From contig CP021371.1 of NCBI GenBank assembly GCA_002600635.1, positions 747,001 through 811,000 on the forward strand: a DNA stretch of 64,000 nt, given 5' to 3'. The stretch comes from Rhizobium sp. ACO-34A. Its GTDB lineage: Bacteria > Pseudomonadota > Alphaproteobacteria > Rhizobiales > Rhizobiaceae. How positions within the stretch are numbered: position 1 is the first letter of the stretch; each line of letters begins with the position of its first letter. Positions 16,187 through 23,851 of this stretch are shown here, one piece after another. The notes beneath the pieces were generated by a model that was given only the letters and a program-made list of their open reading frames with translations, had not been told where the DNA came from and did no database searches. The position numbers and the translations under genes were made by a program.

Positions 16187-17260
16187 GTGGTCCTGCCTAT
16201 TTCCTATGGCCCGCTGGAAACCGTAGTTGTTTCCGGCCTGCCGCCGGTGACGTCGATCAATATCGAGGTGTCCGCTGAAAAAGCGGTGCGGGTGGCGAGT
16301 GGCGAATTCGTGATGGTTGGGTCCGGCAAAGTTGCAGCTAACTATCTATCGGTACCTGTAACGATAGTGGCGTCCGGGGACCTTATGTTTACCGGCTATG
16401 TACGCGATGTCGGGATAGGCAAGGGTGCCGACGAGCGGACGCTGAACTGCGGATTTGCGTCGCGAACTGTTGACTATGTCGAGTGCTCAGCCGTGCACGA
16501 AAGCGGGGAGATCCTCAACAAGGATATCGCGGCGATTGCCAGGGAACTCGACAGTTACGGAATCGGCATCGAGACGGATGGCGCGAAGCTGCCAGTCGAG
16601 GCCATTCACAGGATTTCTGTCGGCGAAAGCGCGTTCGCGTCTGTCGAGCGCAGGGCACGTGGACGGAGAATGTTGATCCACGATACCCCTGAGGGGCGGG
16701 TGAAACTGGCCTGCAAGCCAGCCGGTATTCATCGTGGGACGCTTGGTGGTGGTATCAAGATTCTGCCGGGCGCCACTTCCAGCTTTACCGAGCAGGGACG
16801 CTATTCCGAAACCAGTATTCGCGGACAGGCGACGGAAGGCATAGAAAAACAGCAATTACGGCCGCAGGCGACGGCCAAAGACAGCAGCGTCAAGCGCCGG
16901 CGCGTGTTGATCCTTCCGCATGAGGGCGAGGCAACCATCGACCGCATGCGCGAGCGGGCGATCTGGCAGGCGCGGCGGGCTGCGGGAGCCGGCGTGACGG
17001 CCTCCATCCCTGTCACTGGATGGCGCGACGAAGGCGGGAAGATCTGGCAGCCGAACTGGCTGGTGCAGGTCGAGGACGATGATCTCGGACTTGATGGACT
17101 GATGATCATCAAGAGCGTGAACTTCAGCCAAAGCGACATGACCATGGCGACACTATCGCTGGCAGATCCTCGCGCGCTTGGTGGCGACAATCCGCGCGGG
17201 AAAACGGCGGATGGATATGCAGCCCCCGGCGTTGATGATGCGGAGTATGCGGACGAATGA
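16187..17260 (+). CDS. Baseplate hub protein (Mu gp44/gpP-like)
   Basis: A 357-residue hub protein that joins tube and spike at the baseplate centre. The first 100 residues carry two small beta domains (VVVSGLPPVTSINIEVSAEK and the GKGADERTLNCGFASRTVDY region); the C-terminal third contains ERAIWQARRAAGAGVTASIP and GKIWQPNWLVQVEDDDLGL, characteristic for gp44-like hubs. Starts with GTG at 16187 directly after the previous stop. Base use in its first 500 bases is a bit less GC-rich than in neighbours. Confidence 0.9.
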   Translation: MVLPISYGPLETVVVSGLPPVTSINIEVSAEKAVRVASGEFVMVGSGKVAANYLSVPVTIVASGDLMFTGYVRDVGIGKGADERTLNCGFASRTVDYVECSAVHESGEILNKDIAAIARELDSYGIGIETDGAKLPVEAIHRISVGESAFASVERRARGRRMLIHDTPEGRVKLACKPAGIHRGTLGGGIKILPGATSSFTEQGRYSETSIRGQATEGIEKQQLRPQATAKDSSVKRRRVLILPHEGEATIDRMRERAIWQARRAAGAGVTASIPVTGWRDEGGKIWQPNWLVQVEDDDLGLDGLMIIKSVNFSQSDMTMATLSLADPRALGGDNPRGKTADGYAAPGVDDAEYADE

Positions 17261-17676
17261 TCCGGTTCGATTTCGATGGCCGCGTCGAGGAAAAGGGCGG
17301 GCAGCAGTTCGTCTCCGGCCGCGGCGTCTTCGGGCACGGCTATAGCCGGGTCTACCGGCCGGAGCCGCATGGTTTCGCTTCCATCCCCATCAAGGGCGGC
17401 AAGGGCATTTTGCTGCCGATGCCCGGCAATCCGGATTTCGCGGTTGTGCTCGGCGGCGAGCATCCGGGCAAGCGGGCGGCCGACCTGCCGAGCGGCGGGA
17501 CGGCGATCTATGACAGTTCGGGGAACATCATCAGTCTGGTCGGGAGCAAGATCCGGCTGGTGGCGCCGGTGTTCGAGTTCGTCGGCGATATCACCATCGA
17601 CGGCAGCATTTCCATGACCGGCGGTATCACGGCGGACAGATCGATCGTCGATGGCGACGGCAATAACGGGGCATGA
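17257..17676 (+). CDS. Baseplate spike protein (Mu gp45 family)
   Basis: A 139-residue protein of the gp45/gpV spike type, forming the trimeric needle that punctures the outer membrane. The pattern GFASIPIKGGKGILLPMPGN followed by SGGTAIYDSSGNIISLVGSK and the beta-helical ending SISMTGGITADRSIVDGDG fits. It is shorter than Mu gp45 (197 residues), mostly at the N-terminal OB fold. ATG overlaps the hub stop by four bases. Confidence 0.88.
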   Translation: MIRFDFDGRVEEKGGQQFVSGRGVFGHGYSRVYRPEPHGFASIPIKGGKGILLPMPGNPDFAVVLGGEHPGKRAADLPSGGTAIYDSSGNIISLVGSKIRLVAPVFEFVGDITIDGSISMTGGITADRSIVDGDGNNGA

Positions 17677-17692
17677 TTGCCCCTCACCCTAT

Positions 17693-17718
17693 CCCTCTCC
17701 CCGCAAGCGGGGAGAGGG
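17693..17718. repeat. GC-rich palindrome, copy 1 (host-type intergenic repeat)
   Basis: CCCTCTCCCCGC and GCGGGGAGAGGG form a 12-bp perfect stem with a two-base gap, preceded by CCCCTCACCCTAT. The identical 26-mer occurs at 18029-18054, and variants occur in host spacers at 54138, 54203 and 57761. This is a common intergenic palindrome type of rhizobial chromosomes, found here within the baseplate operon. Confidence 0.85.
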
Positions 17719-17766
17719 GACAACGCCGCATTAGCGGCCATCAACAAGGCAAGAAGGAGAAGTCGC

Positions 17767-18018
17767 ATGAGCGAACAGCCCGATATGCGCGCGAAAATGC
17801 GCATTACTGAAGTCAACAGGTTTGAAGGATCTGACCGTATCAAGATGGTGGCCGTTGCCCGTCCCGGTGGTTATCCGAGCGATGGTTCGGACGAGGACAA
17901 CACCTATGCGAAGTGGACGCCGCAAGGAGAGCTGACGATTACCGTCAACAATCCGGCACTTCTCGGCAAGTATGAGCCGGGGAAGCGCTTCTATCTGGAC
18001 TTTACGCCGGCCGACTGA
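17767..18018 (+). CDS. Small prophage protein between two palindromes, unknown
   Basis: An 83-residue protein from ATG 17767 (AAGGAG 9-14 bases upstream), starting MSEQPDMRAKMRITEVNRFE and ending KRFYLDFTPAD. The sequence suggests a compact beta-barrel with a conserved-looking SDEDNTYAKWTPQGELTI. Similar small proteins occur in various phages, but I know of no function. It is flanked on both sides by the same 26-base palindrome and is not part of the Mu baseplate gene set, so it may have been inserted as a unit. Confidence 0.75.
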   Translation: MSEQPDMRAKMRITEVNRFEGSDRIKMVAVARPGGYPSDGSDEDNTYAKWTPQGELTITVNNPALLGKYEPGKRFYLDFTPAD

Positions 18019-18028
18019 TCACCCCTGA

Positions 18029-18054
18029 CCCTCTCCCCGCAAGCGGGGAGAGGG
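18029..18054. repeat. GC-rich palindrome, copy 2
   Basis: Identical to the 26-mer at 17693-17718 and in the same orientation, 336 bases further on. The two copies bracket the small 83-residue gene. The stem could also act as a processing or attenuation site between spike and gp46 messages. Confidence 0.85.
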
Positions 18055-18070
18055 AACCTCCGGAGACACC

Positions 18071-18607
18071 ATGATCCGCATCATTCCGGTCGATGAGACC
18101 GAGGAGCCCTATCGCGCGCCCGATCTCGGCTGGGACGGATATGTCGGCGACCTGATTTTGAACGGGCTCGACCATGCCTCCGCTCCCGGCGATTTCCGGG
18201 CGGAGCAGGGGCTGGCGACGCAGGTGCTGATCCTGCTGCAGACGGATCGTCGGGTCGAGGACAGCGAGCTGCGCGATGGTGAGGAAAACCGGGGCTGGAT
18301 CGGTGACAGCTTCGACACGATGGACGGCGAGGGGCCGCTCGGCTCCCGCCTCTGGCTGCTGCGCCGCAGGGCGATCTATGACGGCATCGAAACCGATGTC
18401 GAGGATTACGTGCGCGAGGCGCTGGAGCCGCTGGTCGAGCAGGGGGCGGTTGCTTCCATGGATATCAGCGTTGCCGCCGACCGGTCGGCAAACCGGATCG
18501 ACTATGTGGTGACGCTCTACGGACGCGACGGCGAGCGCGTCTATGACGGAAAATTCGAACTTCTGTGGAGGCAGGTCAATGGCGTGGTCCATCCGCTCGC
18601 TCGATGA
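18071..18607 (+). CDS. Baseplate wedge protein (Mu gp46 family)
   Basis: A 178-residue gp46-type (T4 gp25-like role) baseplate protein. The diagnostic middle QVLILLQTDRRVEDSELRD followed by NRGWIGDSF and then GSRLWLLRRR is clear. It helps start sheath assembly at the baseplate. The 3' end overlaps the start of gp47 by 29 bases, which is normal in this operon type. Confidence 0.9.
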   Translation: MIRIIPVDETEEPYRAPDLGWDGYVGDLILNGLDHASAPGDFRAEQGLATQVLILLQTDRRVEDSELRDGEENRGWIGDSFDTMDGEGPLGSRLWLLRRRAIYDGIETDVEDYVREALEPLVEQGAVASMDISVAADRSANRIDYVVTLYGRDGERVYDGKFELLWRQVNGVVHPLAR

Positions 18608-19658
18608 CACCTCGGCGGCGATCCGCGGTTCGTTTCGCCGGTGGTTGCCGGGGAGCGACACGGCGCTGAAAAACAATTTCGTGACGGTGGTCGCAAAAGT
18701 CCTCGCTGGCATCTCGCATGAATTCGAGCTGCGCATGGGTTACCTGGCGCGGCAGATGTTCCTGACGAGCGCGACGAGGAAATTCCTCGAGCTGCATTGC
18801 TCGGATGTCGGGATCTATCGCAAGCCGGCGAGCGCTGCTGCAGGTTTCGCGACCGGGACGGCGGCGGTATCGACGGCCTATCCGGCGGGCATCCGCTTCG
18901 TTTCCGGCAATGTCACATATGTTTCGACCGCGGCGGCGACATCCGGCGCGGATGGCAGCCTGGTGCTGACCATCAAGGCGGAGACCAAGGGGTCTCATAC
19001 CAATCGCGATGGCGGCGGGCTGCTGTCGCTGGCCGATCCCGGACTTTATCCCGATCTGTCATCGACATTCGAGGTCGATACGGACGGGCTGGGTGGCGGG
19101 GCCGATATCGAGACCAACGATTCTCTCAAGGCGCGAGGCCTGCAGCGCAAGCGGAACCCGCCGGGGGCGGGAACACTCAGCGATTACGAGCGCGAGGTTC
19201 GCGCGATTTCCGGCGTCATGCAGGCATGGGCCTTTCGCGGGCAGAACCCGGGCGATGTGTTCGTGTACTTCCTGTTCGAGGGCCGGCCCGGCTACATCCC
19301 CGAGGCCTCCGACGTGACGGTGGTGCAGGCAACGCTGGATGAGAAGCGCCTGATCCGCTCCGATGCCAGCGAAGTGGTCGCGCCAACGGCGCATCCGGTC
19401 GATGTGACGATCAGCGGGCTTTCGCCTGACAATGAGGATATCCGCGCGGCGATCGAGACTGCGATTGCCAATATCTACCTGACGAAATGCCGGCCGGGGA
19501 TCGCGGGCAATACCTTCACCCTGTCACGGAGCTGGATCGGCGAGGCGATTTCCGGGGTGACCGGCGAGGAGAGCCATGTGCTGGTCGCTCCCGCCGCCGA
19601 CATAGTACTGACGGACGGGCAGTTTCCGACGCCCGGCACCTACAGCTACCCGGGGTGA
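18579..19658 (+). CDS. Baseplate J-like protein (Mu gp47 family)
   Basis: A 359-residue wedge protein. ATG 18579 has GGAGG eight bases upstream and replaces an earlier in-frame ATG at 18543 inside gp46. The family core is seen in ETNDSLKARGLQRKRNPPGA near residue 185 and in SDYEREVRAISGVMQAWAFR, plus a C-terminal GNTFTLSRSWIGEAISG. Mu gp47 is 360 residues. The protein bridges spike hub and tail fibres. Confidence 0.93.
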   Translation: MAWSIRSLDDTSAAIRGSFRRWLPGSDTALKNNFVTVVAKVLAGISHEFELRMGYLARQMFLTSATRKFLELHCSDVGIYRKPASAAAGFATGTAAVSTAYPAGIRFVSGNVTYVSTAAATSGADGSLVLTIKAETKGSHTNRDGGGLLSLADPGLYPDLSSTFEVDTDGLGGGADIETNDSLKARGLQRKRNPPGAGTLSDYEREVRAISGVMQAWAFRGQNPGDVFVYFLFEGRPGYIPEASDVTVVQATLDEKRLIRSDASEVVAPTAHPVDVTISGLSPDNEDIRAAIETAIANIYLTKCRPGIAGNTFTLSRSWIGEAISGVTGEESHVLVAPAADIVLTDGQFPTPGTYSYPG

Positions 19659-19661
19659 TCC

Positions 19662-20366
19662 ATGCGCAACACATACGAACACACGCGGACGCGCATAGGC
19701 TCGGACGCTGGCGAGAGCGTTCTCGTCGTCGCGCCTGCGGACGCTCTGACCGCGCCGGAGAACGACGATCTGATCGGGGCAGCGCTTTCGTTCTGGCCGC
19801 AGGGCGCGGCCTGGGGGACGCCGGATGGTCAGGCGATGTCGCTTGCCTCCGTGCTGGCGCGGTTTACCCGCGTGTTGCTCGATCCGTTCGTCTGGCTCCA
19901 TGCCCGCGCCTGGAAACTGGCGCGGGAGGCAACAGTCATCGGCGTCGACGAACTGTTGCCGGAGTGGGAGGCCGAATACGGCCTGCCGGACAATTGCGTG
20001 ACCGGCGAGACCAGCCGGTCCGAGCGTCTCAGGGCGCTGGAGGCCAAGGTGCGCAGTGTCGCGGTTTCCTCCCCCGGCGATTTCATCGCGCTCGCGGCCG
20101 GTTACGGCTTCGTCATCACCATCGAGGAACCGGTGATTTTCGAATGCGGGTTTTCAGAATGCGGCGGCGAGCACGAGACGGGGTCGCCGGGCGAGGAAAT
20201 CTATTGGCTCGTGCATCTCGCCGATCTCGCCGTCGATTATTTCGAATGCGGTTTCTCCGAATGCGGCCATGACCCGCTGTTCGATCTCGGCGATGCCGAA
20301 CGACTGATGTGCATCCTGCGCCGGCTCGCGCCGGCCTGGACCAATCCCATTCTCGCCAACGACTGA
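19662..20366 (+). CDS. Baseplate/tail fibre connector (Mu gp48, DUF2313-like)
   Basis: A 234-residue protein in the position and with the opening of Mu gp48 (DUF2313): ALSFWPQGAAWGTPDG early and LLPEWEAEYGLPDNCVTGE in the middle. It probably connects the baseplate wedge to the tail fibre. Odd feature: the motif FECGFSECG occurs twice, near residues 159 and 197, which gives two identical cysteine pairs absent from what I know of Mu gp48. Starts four bases after gp47. Confidence 0.85.
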   Translation: MRNTYEHTRTRIGSDAGESVLVVAPADALTAPENDDLIGAALSFWPQGAAWGTPDGQAMSLASVLARFTRVLLDPFVWLHARAWKLAREATVIGVDELLPEWEAEYGLPDNCVTGETSRSERLRALEAKVRSVAVSSPGDFIALAAGYGFVITIEEPVIFECGFSECGGEHETGSPGEEIYWLVHLADLAVDYFECGFSECGHDPLFDLGDAERLMCILRRLAPAWTNPILAND

Positions 20367-20392
20367 TCTCACTGCGAACTCATGAGGACATC

Positions 20393-21208
20393 ATGAAATA
20401 CCATGCGCCATACGGGTCGTCGGACCCGGATGCAGACTATGTCGACCGGAATTCCTCGACCGCGACCAGCGGGTCGAAAATCCCCGCGGCATTTCCCAAC
20501 TACACGCAGCGGGAAATCGTCGATGTGATCGAAAAGGCCGGGATCACGCCTGACGACGTGCTTCAGCTTGCCGACGCGATCCAGCGGCGGTCTCTTCGCA
20601 GCCATCAGACCTTTGCGGCATCTGGCACGTACACTGTGCCGGTGGGTGTGCACCGCATCCGCGTGCGGCTATGGGGAGCCGGCGGTGGCGGTGGCGGATC
20701 GACTATCAATACCGGTACGAATGCCCCCGGTTGTGGCGGCGGTGGCGGCGGATATTCCGAGAAGGTCATCGATGTCACCCCGGGCGACACCTTTGCCGTG
20801 GTGATCGGCGCTGGCGGATCGGCGGGCGCGGCCGCTGGCGGCAATGGCGGCAGTGGCGGAACGTCCTCGTTCGGGGGCGCGCTTTCAATCACCGGCGGCG
20901 GTGGCGGCGGTGGCGGCAGCATTGCTATCGGCTCCAGACTTCCCGGAGCCGGTGGTGTCGCAACAGGCGGTGACATGAACATCAATGGCGAGATTGGTGG
21001 CGGCTATTCCCAGGGTGGGGCGGCAACCAACTCAGCCAATATCGGCGGCGGCGGGTCATGCCCTCTTGGCGGCAGTGGCGGTGTGGCCATGACCGGGGCT
21101 GCTGGCGGGCCGGGCGTTTCTCCTGGCGGTGCAGGCGGTGGCGCAGGTTGCGGTAGCAACTATGCAGGCGGCGTCGGCGCCGCTGGTTTGTGCATCGTGG
21201 AATGGTGA
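20393..21208 (+). CDS. Glycine-rich tail-tip / receptor-binding protein
   Basis: A 271-residue protein from ATG 20393 (GAGGA seven bases upstream). The first 85 residues carry a helical attachment part, then a short beta domain (HQTFAASGTYTVPVGVHRIR), and from about residue 110 on a glycine-rich block with several GGGGGG runs. Glycine-rich domains of this kind form stacked polyglycine helices in phage adhesins such as gp38 of T-even-like phages. Located directly after gp48, where Mu encodes its fibre, so it is the likely host-binding protein. Confidence 0.75.
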   Translation: MKYHAPYGSSDPDADYVDRNSSTATSGSKIPAAFPNYTQREIVDVIEKAGITPDDVLQLADAIQRRSLRSHQTFAASGTYTVPVGVHRIRVRLWGAGGGGGGSTINTGTNAPGCGGGGGGYSEKVIDVTPGDTFAVVIGAGGSAGAAAGGNGGSGGTSSFGGALSITGGGGGGGGSIAIGSRLPGAGGVATGGDMNINGEIGGGYSQGGAATNSANIGGGGSCPLGGSGGVAMTGAAGGPGVSPGGAGGGAGCGSNYAGGVGAAGLCIVEW

Positions 21209-21216
21209 GGTTAGAG

Positions 21217-21747
21217 ATGAGATCGGCAATTATCGAGAATGGCAGTGTCGTCAACATTATCGTCGGATCGGTCGAGGGGGCGATCGAATGCGGCGATGAG
21301 GTGTCGATCGGCTGGACCCATGGTGGTGGTGGCTTTGCCGCACCTGTCGAAGCCGCGGGGGCCATTGACCTCGTTGCCCTGCAGGCAAGCCTGAAGGCAG
21401 GCATCGATGTTGCCGCCGAGGTCGAACGGCTCAAGCACATCACGGCTGGCGCCGGTCAGGCGATGACTTATCAGCGCAAGGCAGAAGAGGCTAAGGCATG
21501 CCTGTCGGCGACTGATCCCGTGTCGGCCGACTATCCCATGCTCGCCGCCGAGATCGGAATCACTGCCGAGACGTTGGCCGGGGTCGCATCGATCGTGAGT
21601 GCAGCCTACGAAGCCTGGATCACCATCGGCTCGGCGATCGAGGCGGCGCGGCTCGGCGCAAAACTGGCGGTAGATTCCGCAGAAACAGCCGAGGCGGCCA
21701 TGGCCGCGGCGGTGATCGACTGGTCGAGCGTTACCGCTTTTCAGTGA
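21217..21747 (+). CDS. Tail fibre companion protein (possible assembly protein)
   Basis: A 176-residue protein from ATG 21217, nine bases after the tail-tip gene. It starts MRSAIIENGSVVNIIVGSVE, the usual opening of small proteins encoded after phage fibres, and continues with an alanine-rich helical segment (about 60-160). Such proteins are often fibre chaperones or fibre ends, but this is not certain. The 3' end overlaps the opposite methyltransferase gene by 17 bases. Confidence 0.65.
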   Translation: MRSAIIENGSVVNIIVGSVEGAIECGDEVSIGWTHGGGGFAAPVEAAGAIDLVALQASLKAGIDVAAEVERLKHITAGAGQAMTYQRKAEEAKACLSATDPVSADYPMLAAEIGITAETLAGVASIVSAAYEAWITIGSAIEAARLGAKLAVDSAETAEAAMAAAVIDWSSVTAFQ

Positions 21748-22612
21748 CCGTCACGGCGTAGTGGTTTTCGCCCAGGTCGGAAATGGCCGCGTCCAGCAAC
21801 ATCGCAGTGTTGAGGACGCTTGCGTCTTCCTCTTCATCGATGAACTCCAGAACGTCCGTCAGGGCGAGATGGTAGATAACGCCACCTGTCGGTATGATCC
21901 GGGCACCAGGGAAGACCGTTCGCAATGCCGGCACGATATTCTCGCTGTCGGGAGCCTCCGAGGGATCTATTGCGATCATCTCCTCAATAGAAAGGCGATT
22001 GACCGTGGTCGGATGATGGCCGATGTGCCGGGGGCTCAGACCGGAACGGAACGCGTTCGCCAACTCGATCTGACGATCGCTCCACTGGAACCTGTTTGCG
22101 CCGATAAAATCGTCCATGGCAAAAACGCCGCCCGAGACCAGCATTTCGCTGCTGAGCGACACTGCGCGTTCCGTGTCGCTCATATGATGGAGCGCGTTGT
22201 TCCAGTACACCAGATCATAGCTCTGGTTCAGCGCTCCTGCGAACGGGTCAGAACAGTGAAATGTGACGGCGTCGGCAAGTCCGGCGTCGCTCCACATTTT
22301 TCGTCCGGTCTCCACTCTCTCGTCGCTGAGATCGTAGCAGTCGAAGTGTTCCACCAGTCCGGCACGCACCAAGGCCATCTCCTTGGATGCAACGCCGGAG
22401 CCGACCGAGATTGCCCGTGAATAGACCCGGCCGTCAGCTATGCGCTCGATCAGCTGGTTGAAACCGTCATGCATTCCGGCCGAGGGGATGCCTGCAACCC
22501 GTTGATTGATGCGCGAGACTATTGCTGACGACTGCCACCATCGGCCGCGGTCAATGTGCGTGCGTGACGCAGCGTTCCAGTATTCGCGCACCTTCTCTGA
22601 CTGGTTGTTCAT
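21731..22612 (-). CDS. SAM-dependent methyltransferase, prophage cargo candidate
   Basis: A 293-residue class I methyltransferase with SAM motif I AISVGSGVAS (67-76), acidic residue after strand 2 in CYDLSD (92-97), and YDLVYWNNALHHMSDTERAV in the motif IV-V region. It runs against all neighbouring late genes, between the tail fibre and lysis genes, so it must have its own promoter in the 111-bp gap at 22613-22723. This place is a typical site for morons expressed in the lysogen. The substrate cannot be told; methylation of a surface sugar would be plausible. GC content appears lower than its neighbours. Confidence 0.85.
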   Translation of the reverse strand: MNNQSEKVREYWNAASRTHIDRGRWWQSSAIVSRINQRVAGIPSAGMHDGFNQLIERIADGRVYSRAISVGSGVASKEMALVRAGLVEHFDCYDLSDERVETGRKMWSDAGLADAVTFHCSDPFAGALNQSYDLVYWNNALHHMSDTERAVSLSSEMLVSGGVFAMDDFIGANRFQWSDRQIELANAFRSGLSPRHIGHHPTTVNRLSIEEMIAIDPSEAPDSENIVPALRTVFPGARIIPTGGVIYHLALTDVLEFIDEEEDASVLNTAMLLDAAISDLGENHYAVTVTEKR

Positions 22613-22723
22613 TGGCGACCCCTCTCTGATACTTCACGTTGTAACCAATCGGCCGTGGAGCGCAATGCCGTTTCAGGGTTCGCCTGTATCGCTCACTAGT
22701 TTTCCAAATCAAAGGACATCTCC

Positions 22724-23275
22724 ATGAACCGTGCGAAATTCTTCGCGGCGGCGCGAACCTCGTTGTTCGGCGGCTCGCTTACGTCATCTCAGGTCAAGGG
22801 CACCGAAGCGCTGCTCGATGCGGCCGAGGGCCTCGCTGCCGACGAGATCGCCTATATCCTCGCGACGGGGTTTCATGAGACGGACCGGACCATGCAGCCC
22901 ATTGCCGAATACGGGAAGGGCAAGGGGCGGAAGTATGGCGTGCCCGGACGCAACAGAGGGCAGGTGCCCTATGGTCGCGGCTTCGTGCAGACGACTTGGG
23001 ATGTCAACTATGAGCGCACCGACCGCGAACTGAAGCTCGGCGGAAAGCTGATCGCCAATTACGACCTGCTGCTGACGGATGTCGCCATGGCGGCGCAGGC
23101 TGCCGTTCGCGGCATGGTCGAGGGCTGGTATACCGGCAAGAAGCTTTCCGACTATTTCGCCGGCCAGAAATGCGACTTCGTCGGCGCGCGGCGGATCATC
23201 AACGGGACCGACAGGGCGGAACTGATCGCGGGGCATGCGCGCAAGTTCCTTGCAGCGCTTGAGGCGGGGGCGTGA
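22724..23275 (+). CDS. Endolysin, glycoside hydrolase family 19-like
   Basis: A 183-residue chitinase/lysozyme-like enzyme that would cut peptidoglycan at lysis. The family signature is clear: ATGFHETDRTMQPIAEYGKG with probable catalytic Glu52, then YGRGFVQTTWDVNYER (83-98), typical for GH19 endolysins of phages. It lacks a signal sequence, so it needs a holin; the next gene, overlapping by four bases, encodes a small membrane protein. ATG has AAAGGA upstream. Confidence 0.88.
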   Translation: MNRAKFFAAARTSLFGGSLTSSQVKGTEALLDAAEGLAADEIAYILATGFHETDRTMQPIAEYGKGKGRKYGVPGRNRGQVPYGRGFVQTTWDVNYERTDRELKLGGKLIANYDLLLTDVAMAAQAAVRGMVEGWYTGKKLSDYFAGQKCDFVGARRIINGTDRAELIAGHARKFLAALEAGA

Positions 23276-23523
23276 TCGTGGAACGCTCGTGGATCTGGCG
23301 CCGCTCCATGGCGTTCATCATCGTCGTTGCCTGTCTCGGCATGCTGTTTGCCGCGCTCGCGATCGGCGGCAACGATCTCGTCACGCAGGCCATCGTGCAG
23401 GGCGCGTTCCTGACCATCATCGCGGTTGCCGGCGGCTATCTCGGCATTGCCGCGTGGGACGACCGCAACAAGGCCAGGGAGTTGCTCGACATCTCCAGCG
23501 AGCGGCCCGGCCCGCGCCCCTGA
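23272..23523 (+). CDS. Small membrane protein, holin candidate
   Basis: An 83-residue protein with two hydrophobic segments (about 12-31 and 42-60) and a charged C-terminal tail (WDDRNKARELLDISSE). Overlap with the endolysin gene and the two-segment topology suit a class II holin. GTG at 23272 overlaps the endolysin stop; GTG at 23278 is a possible alternative that would remove two residues. Confidence 0.65.
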   Translation: MIVERSWIWRRSMAFIIVVACLGMLFAALAIGGNDLVTQAIVQGAFLTIIAVAGGYLGIAAWDDRNKARELLDISSERPGPRP

Positions 23524-23553
23524 TTTTCTCCCTCCCGCTGAAGGACCTTCACC

Positions 23554-23847
23554 ATGACCGCTACGACCAAGGCCGTGCTCTGCCCGGCCGGACAGTGGAC
23601 TGCCGTCTCGACCGCAAAGGCGAAAGTCTTGCTTTCGCTGCGCAGTTCCGGCGCGATCTATCTCAAGACGGCGGCAGCGCTGCCGACCGTCGCCCCGACC
23701 ACGGAGGACAGCGCCAGCGCCGGTTTCGATTTCCTGACGATCACGGCCGACCGGCCGGCGTCGTTCACGTTTTCGGATACGGCGACCAATGTCTACGCCT
23801 ATCCGCGCGGCGACGGCGACAAGACCATCGAAACCGTGACGGAGTGA
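23554..23847 (+). CDS. Prophage protein of unknown function
   Basis: A 97-residue, threonine- and alanine-rich protein predicted to be mostly beta strands (KVLLSLRSSGAIYLKTAA, DFLTITADRPASFTFSDT). It is four bases upstream of the SGNH hydrolase gene, so the two may act together, for instance as parts of a decoration or tail-spike structure. No family recognised. Confidence 0.6.
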   Translation: MTATTKAVLCPAGQWTAVSTAKAKVLLSLRSSGAIYLKTAAALPTVAPTTEDSASAGFDFLTITADRPASFTFSDTATNVYAYPRGDGDKTIETVTE

Positions 23848-23851
23848 GGCC

